A stretch of 64,000 nt of DNA from Balamuthia mandrillaris (Eukaryota; Discosea; Longamoebia; Balamuthiidae). Shown one piece after another: positions 11,475 through 26,341 of this stretch. Positions within the stretch are counted from its first letter, which is position 1; each line of letters opens with the position of its first letter. The notes under the pieces were generated by a model. That model did no database searches. It was not told where the DNA came from and was given only the letters and a program-made list of their open reading frames with translations. Made by a program: the position numbers and the translations under genes. Location: contig JAVKOQ010000128.1 of assembly GCA_031835245.1 (NCBI GenBank), forward strand, positions 89,513 through 153,512. The letters are read 5' to 3'.

Positions 11475-12029
11475 ATGTACGGGCAACCGCTGCTCGGCAG
11501 CGAAACGCGGCACAATAACAATGCGACAAGCACGAGCGGACCGCCTCCCATTCCTGCTCGACCGCATGTTCCGCCACAACCAACTTCATCTCAGAGTTCA
11601 ACAACAACAGCAACAAACTACGGTGTACAATACAAAGCAGCAGGAGGGGCAGTGGGTGTCGCAAGTTATCATCCTCCTTCCTCCTCCCACAGCTATGACG
11701 TCTCTTTCAACGACAACAACAACAGTTATACGTCGCTCTCGGGAAGAGGAGGCGATGTGGAGGACGGAGGGACAGGAATAGAATTTGGTGAACGTATAAA
11801 CCGGTTTGAGGAGGGCACAAGACACGCAACAACTGGAGGAGCAGGGGGAGAGGTGGAATACGTCCCAGCAGGAACGGGCTCCCTCTTTGGCAGGCAGCAG
11901 GCCAAGCGGAGGATAAGGTCCATCAAAGAGGCCTGTGACTGCGGGCCTGTTTGTCAGGGCGTGTCCCTTTGTATGTTCCTCCTCGTGGTTGGGGCCTTGA
12001 TCTTTGCTTTGGTTGTTCGGTATCATTGA
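11475..12029 (+). CDS. Small proline/glycine-rich protein with C-terminal membrane anchor, function unknown
   Basis: Single exon, 184 residues, start at the first ATG. The N-terminal two thirds is low complexity and hydrophilic (Pro, Ser, Asn and Gly rich, with PPPIPARPHVPPQP that could bind SH3 or profilin). A basic stretch (RQQAKRRIRSIK) is followed by a cysteine cluster (CDCGPVCQGVSLC) and a single hydrophobic segment, MFLLVVGALIFALVV, four residues from the stop. This is the layout of a tail-anchored, cytosol-facing protein, with cysteines that could be palmitoylated. I do not recognise the family. It is convergent with MED10. Confidence 0.7.
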   Translation: MYGQPLLGSETRHNNNATSTSGPPPIPARPHVPPQPTSSQSSTTTATNYGVQYKAAGGAVGVASYHPPSSSHSYDVSFNDNNNSYTSLSGRGGDVEDGGTGIEFGERINRFEEGTRHATTGGAGGEVEYVPAGTGSLFGRQQAKRRIRSIKEACDCGPVCQGVSLCMFLLVVGALIFALVVRYH

Positions 12030-12155
12030 TAATGAACCCACTTCAGTTTTGTGTGTTTTGTTTAAGTTTTGTTTTTCAATGCTTGTGTTGTGTTTGGTTG
12101 GTTGGTTGTTTGTTTGTTTGTTCTAGGAAGTTGTTGAGAAGGAGTTGCTTTTCTT

Positions 12156-13075
12156 TTATCCATAGTGGTTGTGGGTAGGTTCTTCTTTGATGGTGGGACC
12201 TTCTTCTTCTGAGAGGGATTTGTAGATGGCAAGTTCGTTGGGATAAACAGACTTGATCTCGTCTTCTAAGGCTTGTTTGAAGTTCTGCAAATTGAAATAG
12301 CCAATGACAATGAGATTAGAAAGAAGAGGAGAACAAGAACAGGAAGAAGAAGAACAACAACAACAAAAAGAAGAACCAGAACAAGAATCAGTAGCAGAAG
12401 CAGCAGAAGAACAAGATGAATAAGAACAAGCAGAGAACAGAGAAGAGAACAATGGACTGAGAACGGCAGACAGAAGAGGAGAAAAGAAGAAAGAATGAGA
12501 GGGAGAAGAAAGCGAACGAGAGGAGGAGAAGAAAGGGCGAGCGAGGGAGCAAGAGAGAGAACGAACTTGAAGAGCTTCTATTTTGCCTTTTGTGCGTTCA
12601 TTGCTTTCCATGCACGTCCGTAGCGTTTGCTGCAGATACAGGTCTGGATTTTCGCCTTCGTCAATGTGTCTGTTGTGTGTATTTTGTTTGCAGGAAGAGG
12701 AGTTAATAACTTCATTTTTTTTTTCCCACGAGAGACGTAGCGGTGAACATGTGAAAGAAGATGGAACTCACTTGAAGACTTCGAGCGGAACTTCCATATC
12801 GTAGTTGAACCGAATGTTTTCTAACCGCTGCAACATATCTATGACTGCATTCCTGTGGGAGATCAAAGAAAGGGCGGCTAGTTGAAGACCAGTTCTCAAA
12901 GCAAAAAAAAAAAAAAACAAGGCATAGCATACGTTTTGTCACAAAGAAGGGGTTGGCTGTCCCTCTTAAACTCCTCCACAATGATGACCAACTGCCGCAG
13001 GGTTTCAATGGCGCCTTCCAAGCATTGCTCCAGCTCCACCTCCTTGCTGCTGTCCGCTGCCGTCGCGCCTTCCAT
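12156..13075 (-). CDS. MED10: Mediator complex subunit 10
   Basis: Exons 12933-13075, 12772-12852, 12567-12669 and 12156-12284; 151 residues against about 135 for human MED10. Diagnostic blocks in order are IETLRQLVIIVEEF, DMEVPLEVFKHIDEGENPDLY (a perfect counterpart of the MED10 VPLEVFEYIDQGRNP signature) and the NFKQALEDEIKSVYP helix. Family role: middle module of Mediator, linking activators to RNA polymerase II. Intron 3 is long (282 bp) and full of purine repeats on the plus strand. Three copies of an AATAATTATT element lie within 70 bp upstream of the start. Confidence 0.93.
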
Positions 13076-13089
13076 TCTTTTCCTCTGTA

Positions 13090-13140
13090 CAATAATTATT
13101 TCCAATAATTATTCCCCATTTTTTATTCTCAATAATTATT
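13090..13140. promoter_or_regulatory. Triple CAATAATTATT element upstream of MED10
   Basis: CAATAATTATT occurs at 13090-13100, 13103-13113 and 13130-13140, 15 to 65 bp upstream of the MED10 start. The core is a palindrome. It may be a promoter element; this is inferred from repetition and position only. Confidence 0.35.
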
Positions 13141-13246
13141 TTACTGTCTCAAGTCGACCTGGATTGTTTTTCTGCGCATTTGGTTCTGTAATAGTGCTCT
13201 GTTGGTGCTGTGATCGTGCTGCTTTTGTGTACAAATGGGAAGCAAA

Positions 13247-13297
<51 letters not shown>

Positions 13298-13303
13298 AGT
13301 GCA

Positions 13304-14570
13304 TCATATCACGTTCTTTCGTCGGCGATAGGTAAAGACGATGGCGCCCTGCTCATGTCCTCGCGTCTTCAATATGTATTCCAGCGAGTGTTCCATGCCA
13401 AGCACCTCTTTCTTGTACATTATATCCAACTTTTTAACGCAAACGGGTTCAATCCATCCGAAGAAAGCACAACAACAACAACAAAAAATAAATAAATAAG
13501 CAAAGAAGAAAATGGAGAAGAAAGAAGAGAGAAAAAAACGTACGTCGTTGATGGAAGGCAGATCCAGCTTCATTCGCAAAAACTTTTTGAGGTGGCGCAC
13601 AGTAACGCGGGCTGATGTCCGAATTACTGGTTTCTCCAGTTGCTTCAATGTTGAATCTGTCTCGCTTTTGTTAAGAGCGGGTTAGTTTTTTTTTTCTCTT
13701 TCGCAGTTTTCTTTTTATTTTTTCTTTCATTTCATCTTTTCTTAAAATAACTTTTTTTTTAAAAAAAAAGAAATGGTACCTTTCATCTAAAAGCAACTCG
13801 AAAGCGACTTCGTCTTTGTAAATGGGTTTTGAGGGATCCCGCTTGATACGTTTCTTTGGCCGCGAGTTTTGGTCGTTTTGTTGTTGTTGCTGTGAGCCAC
13901 CTTGTTGCGCTTCTCTTGTTTTTCGGATTTCCGCTTCGACTTCCTCCGCTAATAATCGTTTCAAAAAGCAAAGGAATAAAGAAAAAGACAAAGGTATAAA
14001 GAAAAAGAGCGAGAATGAAGCAAGAACGGGCAACAAATACTGATAACAAACCTTGAGCTATCTTCCCTCGTTTCCGGTAAAAAGCAGCTTCTTGTTCTTT
14101 ATCTTGCACCATAACATCAGCAAATATTTTGTTCACTAGGGTTTGTAACGTGTGATCGAACCTATTAATACATAGAGTTAGTTTTGGTTTTGTTGAAAGA
14201 CAGAGGGAAAGCAAAGAAAACAGACTTGATCTTGTCGTGAGGATTGGGCCGGAGGTCAACACCACAAGTAGGACAATCTGCAGTGTGTTGAAAGTATTTG
14301 AATAGACAACTTTTACAGACTTTCATAATTGTTAGTTAAATGAAAAAACTGAAAGAGCGAGAGAGAGAGAGAGAGCGAGATAGCAACGAACAAGTATGAA
14401 GGCATTCGCGAACAGCGTGGGCATCCCTGAAATAGCCCATGCAAAGGCCGCATAGCAAAAATTGGTTCAATATACGAGTTTGGAACTTGAGCTAGCAAAA
14501 CTCAGAAGGTCAATTGAGGGATAAAACGCCTTCAAAAAGTTGGTGCATTACTTACTGTTCGTCCATCCAT
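13304..14570 (-). CDS. PCGF: Polycomb group RING finger (PCGF) moiety, probably the C-terminal part of a fusion
   Basis: Exons 14556-14570 (the end of a longer exon), 14392-14491, 14226-14319, 14052-14161, 13780-13948, 13544-13664 and 13304-13429. Counted from the Met at 14570 this is 244 residues, a normal PCGF length. The RING has CGLC, CLHTFCKSC and CPTC in C3HC4 spacing. It is followed by the linker FDHTLQTLVNKIF and a RAWUL ubiquitin-like domain (RTSARVTVRHLKKFLRM; HSLEYILKTRGHEQGAIVF). Family role: partner of RING1 in PRC1, ubiquitinating histone H2A. The frame is open without a stop into the upstream M1-like moiety, so this Met is internal to one continuous frame. A separate promoter inside the acidic linker is the alternative. 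Confidence 0.85.
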
Positions 14571-16856
14571 GATAGGTGCCCTGTATTCTTCCTCCTCCTC
14601 TTCTTCTGCTTCTTCATCTTCTTCCTCACTTTCATTCTGTTCTTCTTCTCCTTTTTCTTGTTCTCGCTCATCTTCTCCTTCTCCTTCTCCTTCTCCTTCT
14701 CCTTCTCCTTCTCCTTCCTGTGTGGCTTCATCTTCCTGTTTACGGCTATTGGTTTCATTTTTGTTTCCTTCTTTTGGCTCAGTATCCATACCCTCTTCTG
14801 TTGTAGTTGTTTCAGTGGATGGTACATTCCAACTTGAACCTTGTTCCATGGACGATGTTTTTCCTCCTTCCGTTTCTTTCTGCTGTCCATTTACGTGATT
14901 GATTTCCGCTTTCGTCGCATGTATCTGCTCTTCTTGCTTCTCCATATTATCTTCATTTTCCTTCTCCACCTTCTCTACTCGTTTTTGTTTTTCCATCTCC
15001 ATTTTCTCCACTTGCCTCCTCACCTCTATAATTGCCTGTTGTTGGTGTTGTAGCTCTATCTCCTGCTGTTCCTCTTCCGAAAGGTCTAGTGTCGCAGCAA
15101 TCGATGCCCTTGCGCAATCGGTGTAGAATCCATAGTTTCGTTGAAACGTCTCCAAAGCTTGTTGCTTGCCTGCAGCGCCTTCGCGGTCGATCAAAGCGTC
15201 ATACAGGGGCTCAAGGATAGCCAACTGTCCGTACTCACCAAGCATGGAGAGCGTGCTCTGTAGGTAGTGGTCGTAGATATTTTTTGCTTGAGAAGAGGTG
15301 GTAGTGGAAGTTTCGGTCTCCCTAATAAAACGCAAACAGTGAGCCAACCACGCAACGTAGAAAGGTGGTGAGACTGTTTTGGCAAATTGGTAGACTTGGT
15401 CGATTTTTTGTAGCAGCTGAAGTTGGGAGATTTTCGTTTTGGAGCGAGTGCTTTCGCCCGATTCAAGTTGGGCGAGCAACTCTTGGAAAAAATAAACTGT
15501 TGACCAAACAGAACAGAATTAGTGTTGCGGGTGTTAAGGACAGTGACTGAGAGAGGAAAGAAAGGGAAGTAAAAAAAGTGGAGAAAAAGCAAAGGCCAGA
15601 ATATTTACAGATTTTATAACTCGGCCAGCCATCGATATCGTTGGGGCTACAAGTTTCCGTCTCAATAACCTTTCGTATCAGAAAGTTTACCTCTTGTATT
15701 GGTTTGTTGCCACTCTTTTCCTTTTGTTCTCTTGCTCGTACCAAATCGAGTAGGACTCCTGTTTATTTAATAGAGAAATAGTTTGCAAAACAAAACAGAG
15801 AGTAAAGGTATTCAGAAAGAGAGCGAGAGAGAGAAACAAACCTTTAAAGATGCGTTTTTGGTCTGATAGTTGTTCAGCAGCACGCTCTGATGTGTTTGGG
15901 TTGAATCGTTTTGCAAAACACTGCCTGAAATCCGCCTCCGAAAAAGTCTTTGCTCTAAACTGCTCCAGAAAGTCCTGAACAAAAGACATAAACTTTCGTG
16001 GACAACCCACATACTCCTCCAACGATAGCAAAAAGTGATACTCCAGCTCATGATCTTGACTTTCACTGTCAGTATCTATGTCTCCCTGTTCCTCAGCTGT
16101 GTTGTTATTTGTTTTAACTGCGTTGTTGTAGTGTTGTTGAAGGAGTAGATGTATGCCTATCATCATATGCAAGTGTTCTATGTCTGTTCCTAAAACTTGT
16201 CCTTCACATTTCAAAAAAGTAGTTAGTTAGTGAACACCACAGAGAAGAGATTTTTTGAAAAGGAGCAAATACCGACCAACTATTTTGCGGGACACGTAAG
16301 TGAGCAGACCATTAGCGAAGCTCTTACTTGGTCTTAGAGGAGTAGCTAGCACGCCAATCCAGCTAAGGGTTATATAAGGAACCAAGAAGGCAGCAGCATC
16401 TTCAGCTCCCCTCTCTATTAATGAAGCTACTACTTCGCAACGTGCAGCTGCTACTGTTATAATTCCTGGGAACGTCATTCCTTTGGTTTTGTTTGGCGAT
16501 TAGTTTCTGAAAAACAGATTCAGATACAAAGAGAGAATAAGAGTGAGAGAGAGAGAGAGAGAGAGAGAAGAGTACCTGTATATGCAAAGGAAAACGGAAG
16601 GATAAAGAGGTCAAGAGTTGGCCATTCATAGGGACTTAAAGTGACCTCCGCCGCTTCCAAGTACTTTTCTAGAGCCACAAACTCTTTCTCTGCAAGGGAG
16701 AGAAACTTGTGCATCTTCTCAGCCCAAACTTTGCTTCGTGGACCCACCGGCACACTTGTGAACTCTCCTGAAAAGTGGTGGCATTATAACCAAACGATAA
16801 CAAGAAAATAATAATAAGGAAGAGAAAGATAGAAAGTACGAGAACGCAAACGAGAG

Positions 16857-16903
<47 letters not shown>

Positions 16904-17140
16904 CAACGAACCAACAGCGAGAAATATGTGGGCGGCAGTGACAGGAGTCTTTTGTTCAAATTGAAACACTAATCCAGCATCACCTGTTGTTGCTGTATTA
17001 GTGCAACTGGCACTCATCAAAACCGAAAAATTTTCAGGAACGGTGATAGAGGCTGTGTAGGATGATTTAACATCTGGTGTATCCTGCATAAAGAAAACCA
17101 TTAGTTCGAATATTTCATTATCTCACTTTCCTTTGCGTAA

Positions 17141-17177
<37 letters not shown>

Positions 17178-18083
17178 CTACCTGACAAGGGAACCAAGAA
17201 CAAGCTTGTTTAAATCCATCAGTCAATACCATGGGTTTCCGCTTTCCCGCTGTTTGCCTGTTGACAATAACATTCGAGTTCAGTTCCAAGTTCAACACAA
17301 AACAAGCCACAACAAAACAAACCATGGAGACAGCCATTGCAGAGCAGAATAGGGCCATTGGCGAGGCGAATGAGGTTGGGTGGAGTAGTGTACCAGAATG
17401 GTGACCACGTCCCCAACCGGCACTTCCATCTGCACGCACAACGCTCTATGCACGTCTTTCTGCTGAGCCTCAGCTGCGCTCTCCCCATCGTTGTGGCTGA
17501 AATTCGTTTGTTCCAAATCTCTCATCCTCCACTACACAAATTTTATCAAGTTAAAGTCAGTGACAGAGAAAGAGAAGAAGAAGAAGAAAGACAGAAAGCG
17601 TACTGGAAGCGGTAGAGAGTTTTTGTCGGCCAGCAGCTCCTCCACTTGCTGTATTTCAAGCATTTGAGTGTCAAGCAGGATCTCTGCCTGCAGCTGGTCG
17701 GTGGAGCTGGCGGGTGGCCTCTTCTCCCCGCCGACCCCGAGCAACCGCAGGGTTACGCTGCCTTCCAGGCACTTCCTCTCAAAGTCCACTCTCAACGAGA
17801 GGTGCACATGCTCGGTCCTCACTACGTCGGCGTTGGCAAACGACCGAAACGGAATCGCAGCAGGCCAAACACTGCGATTCTCCCGATCCCCTGCCCCAAC
17901 CACTTGGGCAGCAGCAGCAGGCGCGGTGGAGTGCGGAGCTTCTGCCATGCTGGATGTTGTTCTGGTGGTTATCGTTGTTGTTTTCGGCAATGGAGGTCGT
18001 GCTGGGAGCGGCGTGCCAGCAGCCCCATGAACGGGGAGAGCAGTCCCAGCACCACCAACGGCGGTGGCCTCCGTGCTTTGCAT
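14532..18083 (-). CDS. Leukotriene-A4-hydrolase-like M1 pseudopeptidase moiety with acidic linker, in frame with PCGF
   Basis: Exons 17604-18083, 17323-17531, 17182-17257, 16912-17083, 16576-16767, 16277-16480, 15842-16201, 15609-15758 and 14556-15496. The last donor (ACA|gtaagt) joins the PCGF exons. If it is unspliced, a stop follows at 14532. LTA4H-specific blocks are SALQWLSPWQTAGK and WFPCQDTPDVKSSYTA, then QFEQKTPVTAAHIFLAVG and the helical C-terminal domain (FLLSLEEYVGCPRKFMSF; LLQKIDQVYQFAKT). The GxMEN motif reads TGMTFP and the HExxH zinc site reads PYITL, so it should be catalytically dead. About 170 Glu/Gln/Lys-rich residues follow, including a (GE)n run. The full fusion would be 1167 residues. 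Confidence 0.78.
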
Positions 18084-18441
18084 CAGCGGCAACTCTTTTT
18101 TTTATTTATTTGACCGAAAAGAAATGGCAAGGGAAAAAAGGGCAGCAAAATGGTCCTTGCGCTTCCCTGCTACTTTTGGCGGAGAACATTGATGTCGACA
18201 AGGACCACGGCCAAACCAAACCATTGCGCGTTGGTCATTTGTTCTCCTACGTTACCCGTTTCGACGCCTGGTGTTGACAAAACGCTTTTTAATTTGTTGG
18301 GTCTGCGGTCTTCAGTTCGACGCTTGATATCAACCACTTGTTTTTTCTGGAAGGCTCATGGGTTCGACTCCAAGGTAATGCAACTTGTTTTTTTGATTAA
18401 TTAATCGAAAAAAAGAAGTAAAGAAAAGAAGAGAAGAAAAG
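18084..18441. promoter_or_regulatory. Divergent promoter, M1/PCGF locus and amidohydrolase gene
   Basis: Noncoding. It contains a GGTTCGACTCC match to the tRNA B box near 18361, but no A box or cloverleaf, so I do not call a tRNA. I see no other motif. Confidence 0.4.
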
Positions 18442-20715
18442 ATGAAGAGACCACAGTTGCAACGCTTCTTCTTCCGCTCTTTGGCGTTTTTGCTGCTTCT
18501 CGCTTCCGCAGCGGCTCTTGGCAGCGTTTCTTCCGATTCGCAGAGGGAGGGCGGCCCTGCCACGCTGGTCATCCAGAACGTCAAGGTCTGGCGCGGCGGC
18601 CAGCCCGGCCATTGGCAAGGCAGGGAGCAAGGCAGCGGCGCCGTGGCCGTGGTCGGTGACAGGATCGCGTTCGTTGGCTCCTCCTCCGAAGCCGCTTCTT
18701 GGATTGACCCTCTCACAACCAAAGTATGATCTCCTTTCTTTGTTTCACACACTCGCTCCATCGATCTCTTCTCATCTCTTCTGCCATCGAAAAGGTAATC
18801 GATGGAGGAGGAGAGAAGATGTTGGTCCCTGGCTTTGTGGACTCGCACATCCACCTCCTGATGGCCGGCTTCGGGCTGACCTCCGTCCAACTGCGGGACG
18901 CCCCCACCAAAGAGGAGTTTGTGCAGCGGATAGGGCGCTTCGCCGAGGGGCTGCCGCCCGGAGCCTGGGTCAGGGAGGGCAGCTGGGACCACACCAAGTG
19001 GACGGGGACGTCGGAGGGGAGGGAAGGGGAGGAGGCGGTCCTGCCTGCCAAGGAGTGGATCGATGGGGTCACGCCGGAGAACCCTGTGCTGGTGTGCCGC
19101 TTGGATGGGCACATGTGTTTGGCCAACGGGCTGGCTTTGAGGCTGGCCAACATCTCCCGTGACTCTCCTGAAGTTCCTGGTTTGTGTGTTCTCTTTGCTT
19201 CATCGCTCTTCTTCTCGTCTCGTTTCTTCTCTTCTTCTCCGCTTCTCTCGTCGTCTTCTCTTCTTCTTTGTTTATCTCTTTCATTCCTCACTTTCTCAAA
19301 AAACGCCAGGAGGTACAATCGTTCGTGACTCAAATGGAGAGCCAACGGGCATTCTCAAAGACAATGCGATGCAACTGGTGTGGAATGCAATGCCGCCTCG
19401 CTCCCAGCAAGAGGAGGACGAGGCTCTCTCCGCAGCGATGTCTCACGTCCTTCAATTCGGGGTCACTTCAGTGCATCACATGTCGTACGATTGGAACGAT
19501 CTTCCGGTCTTTGAAAGAGCACACCAGCAAGAGCAGCTTCGCATCCGTATTTATGTCGCTGTTCCACTTTCCACCTGGCAACAATTGGCGGAGCTGAAGC
19601 ACCGACGGATGCAAGAAATTGGAGAACAGAAAAAGGATTGGAGAGGGGACGAGTGGTTGAGAGTTGGAAACCTGAAAGCGTTCACGGACGGTTCCCTTGG
19701 ATCGCACACTGCTCTTATGTTTGAGCCTTTGGGTGATGTTAACGCTGACTCTCCTTCTGGTACGCCAGAGTTTCAGTTTTTGTTCCTGTTGCCTTGCTAA
19801 CTGTCTTGCTTTACAAACCAGAAAAAGGGTTGATGGTCAGTTCAGAGGAAGATCTCTACAACTGGGTTTCAGGAGCTGACTCCGAGGAGTTGCACGTCTC
19901 CGTTCACGCCATCGGCGACAAAGCCAACCACATCCTTCTCAACGTGATGGAACGAGTCATTCACGAACACGCTCCACGCGATCGTCGTTTCAGGATCGAG
20001 CACGCTCAGCACTTGAGACCGGCTGATCTGAAACGTTTTGCTCCCAACAACATTATAGGCAGCATGCAGCCTTATCATTTGGTGGATGATGGACCTTGGG
20101 CTCGCTCGCTGTTGGGAGAAGAAAGAGGCGCTCAGAGTTGGCCGTTCCGAACTCTCTTTGATCAAGGTCTCTCTCCCTCCCTCCCTCTTTGCCTTCGTTC
20201 CTTTGGCTTTCTTCTCTGTTCTTTATCCTTCGTTCACCGTTCTGTTCTCTCCGGCTCTTCATTATTGTCCTTGTTGCTTACTGACTAAACAAAAAAAAGG
20301 AGCGTTGGTTACGTTTGGCAGTGATTGGTTCGTTGCCATTCCCGACCCGTTGAAAGGAATCTACGCCGCTGTCACACGATCCATCGACGCACCACCATCC
20401 TCTTCCTCGCCACTCCGCGAATGGACGCCAGAGCAAAGTATTCGCGTGGAGGAAGCGTTGATGGCGTACACCTGCAATGCTGCCTATGCTTCTTTCGAGG
20501 AAGAGGTCAAAGGACGCATCGAACCAGGATATCTGGCCGACTTGGTTTTGTTGGACAGGGACATCACGGAATGCGAAGAAGGAGACGCTGCATCGCAACG
20601 GGCTCAGTGTCTTTGGGATGCCAAAGTGGAGATGACCATCGTGGGTGGAGAGGTGATGTTCTCTCGTGATGCTGGTCATTGTGATGCTCACTCGTGTTCG
20701 TTTGCTTCTTCTTGA
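18442..20715 (+). CDS. Secreted YtcJ-like metal-dependent amidohydrolase (Amidohydro_3)
   Basis: Exons 18442-18723, 18795-19179, 19310-19759, 19822-20166 and 20300-20715; 625 residues. A basic N-terminus followed by SLAFLLLLASAAALG is a likely signal peptide or anchor. The metal-binding motif DSHIH follows the usual beta-sandwich strand. Other family blocks are GGTIVRDSNGEPTGIL, KAFTDGSLGSHTALM, SVHAIGDKANH, RIEHAQHL, TFGSDWFVAIPDP and GRIEPGYLADLVLLD, all in the normal order. Family role: hydrolysis of C-N bonds in the secretory pathway or outside the cell; the substrate of this subfamily is largely unknown. All metal ligands appear to be present, so it is probably active. Confidence 0.88.
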
Positions 20716-20752
20716 TTAAAATCAACACCTATAATGACCAACGCGTATCTCT

Positions 20753-25032
<4,280 letters not shown>

Positions 25033-25214
25033 TTTTTTCTGATTTTCTTTCTTTGTTTGCTACAAAGTTCTCAAGGAGCACTCTTACATCACGCATTGCC
25101 TAATTTAGTAAGACTGACGTTAGCGACGTGTAGTTAAGGTAAAGGTGACATCATTTAACTTCCTTTTAAAGGCCAAAAACGATCTTTCAGTGATTAATTA
25201 AGCCAGGACAAAAA
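25033..25214. promoter_or_regulatory. Short divergent promoter, LRR-ARH gene / F-box gene
   Basis: Only 182 bp separate the two start codons. TGACGTTA at 25115 and TGACATCA at 25146-25153 are CRE-like sites shared by both genes. Confidence 0.4.
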
Positions 25215-25436
25215 ATGAGAGTAAACGAAGAGGAGGAGGAGGCCTTCCGGATGGCTCGGCTGTGCGCCACGGAGGCCTATCCGGACTTGCCTGCCTCCTT
25301 CCCGGAGGAGCTGTGGCTGAACGTCATGCGCTACCTGAACCTCAGAGACCTGCGACGCATCGGTTGCGTTTGTACTATACTTCATCGCCTCAGCCAAGAC
25401 TCTTACATTGTACAGCATTTAGCATGCTCTACTTGC

Positions 25437-25471
<35 letters not shown>

Positions 25472-25952
25472 TTGCTCCTGTTGCTTTCTTCTCCTAAAAC
25501 GTATTTTGGTTACCACACAACAAGGATCCGTTGGTGAGGTTCCAACGGAAGAAAGAAGAGGCCAGACAGAGAGCGCTAGCCAGATTGAAAGAGGCCAACA
25601 ACGGAGGAGCTCCTCCACAGAAGAAGACCATACAGGCAAGTTTTTCGCGGCGAGTACGGGCCGCTTCCGCTCGTGCCAGTCCTTTGACCTGCCCAGGTTT
25701 TGCTTCTCTTCTTTGTTTCGTCACTCTCTTTCTCCCTCTTTCTCTCTGCTCCTCTCTGCTCACCTGGTGGCTCTTTTTTCGCTCCCTCTCCACATTGCTT
25801 CTCCTCTCTCTCTCTCTCTCTCACTCTCTCTCTCTCTTGCTCTCCTCTGCATGCCAATGACAACAAACTGCTGCGCCACAGGGTGTAACAGCAGCTACGG
25901 TTCAGCAACGGCGACGGCCTGCCCTGCCTGCGGTCTGCTACGTTTTTTGTAG
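25215..25952 (+). CDS. Small F-box protein
   Basis: Exons 25215-25409 and 25525 to about 25640, plus a last exon starting near 25883. The F-box is clear at residues 25-60: FPEELWLNVMRYLNLRDLRRIG followed by CVCTILHRLSQDS. It should bind SKP1 in an SCF ubiquitin ligase. The second exon adds a basic helix (VRFQRKKEEARQRALARLKEA). The last intron is pyrimidine-rich and its donor is unclear. One phase gives a cysteine-containing tail stopping at 25952; a GC-AG reading gives a different tail ending near 26035. No substrate-binding domain is visible. Confidence 0.62.
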
Positions 25953-26341
25953 CAGGTGGGTCCGGTTGGAGCGCTTTGATTTGATCTCGTTCAAAAGATT
26001 TCAAAGCGCCAATCACAAATCAAAATTATTGTATTAAATTACCATAAAAAGAAACGATGACATCAGCTATTTACTATAAAAGGTGCAGATCACAAATGAA
26101 TCAATGTCAACCTCATAGGTTGTTTACTTCAAAAATAAGAAGAAAGAAAAAGAAGAAATAAACAAGGAGAAGGGAACAAGAGAACCCAGCTGCACAACCA
26201 CAGGGTCACCGGTTTCTTTGGGTGGAGTGGTGGGCTGAGTAGGGGGGTGATCTCTTTTCTTTGTTTGTTTTTTTTTAAAGCAACACATTGCTTTATTTTT
26301 ATTTATTATTATTGAGGGACAAGGGAAAAAAATCAAATCCA
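25953..26341. promoter_or_regulatory. Spacer and promoter upstream of Ubinuclein
   Basis: Noncoding; TGACATCA at 26058-26065. The rest is AT-rich with no recognisable feature. Confidence 0.35.

Noticed and set aside
14576-15126. Plus-strand Leu/Ser-rich frames
   Set aside because: Shadows of the acidic linker coded on the minus strand.
18300-18375. GGTTCGACTCC near 18361 as a tRNA
   Set aside because: No cloverleaf can be drawn around it.
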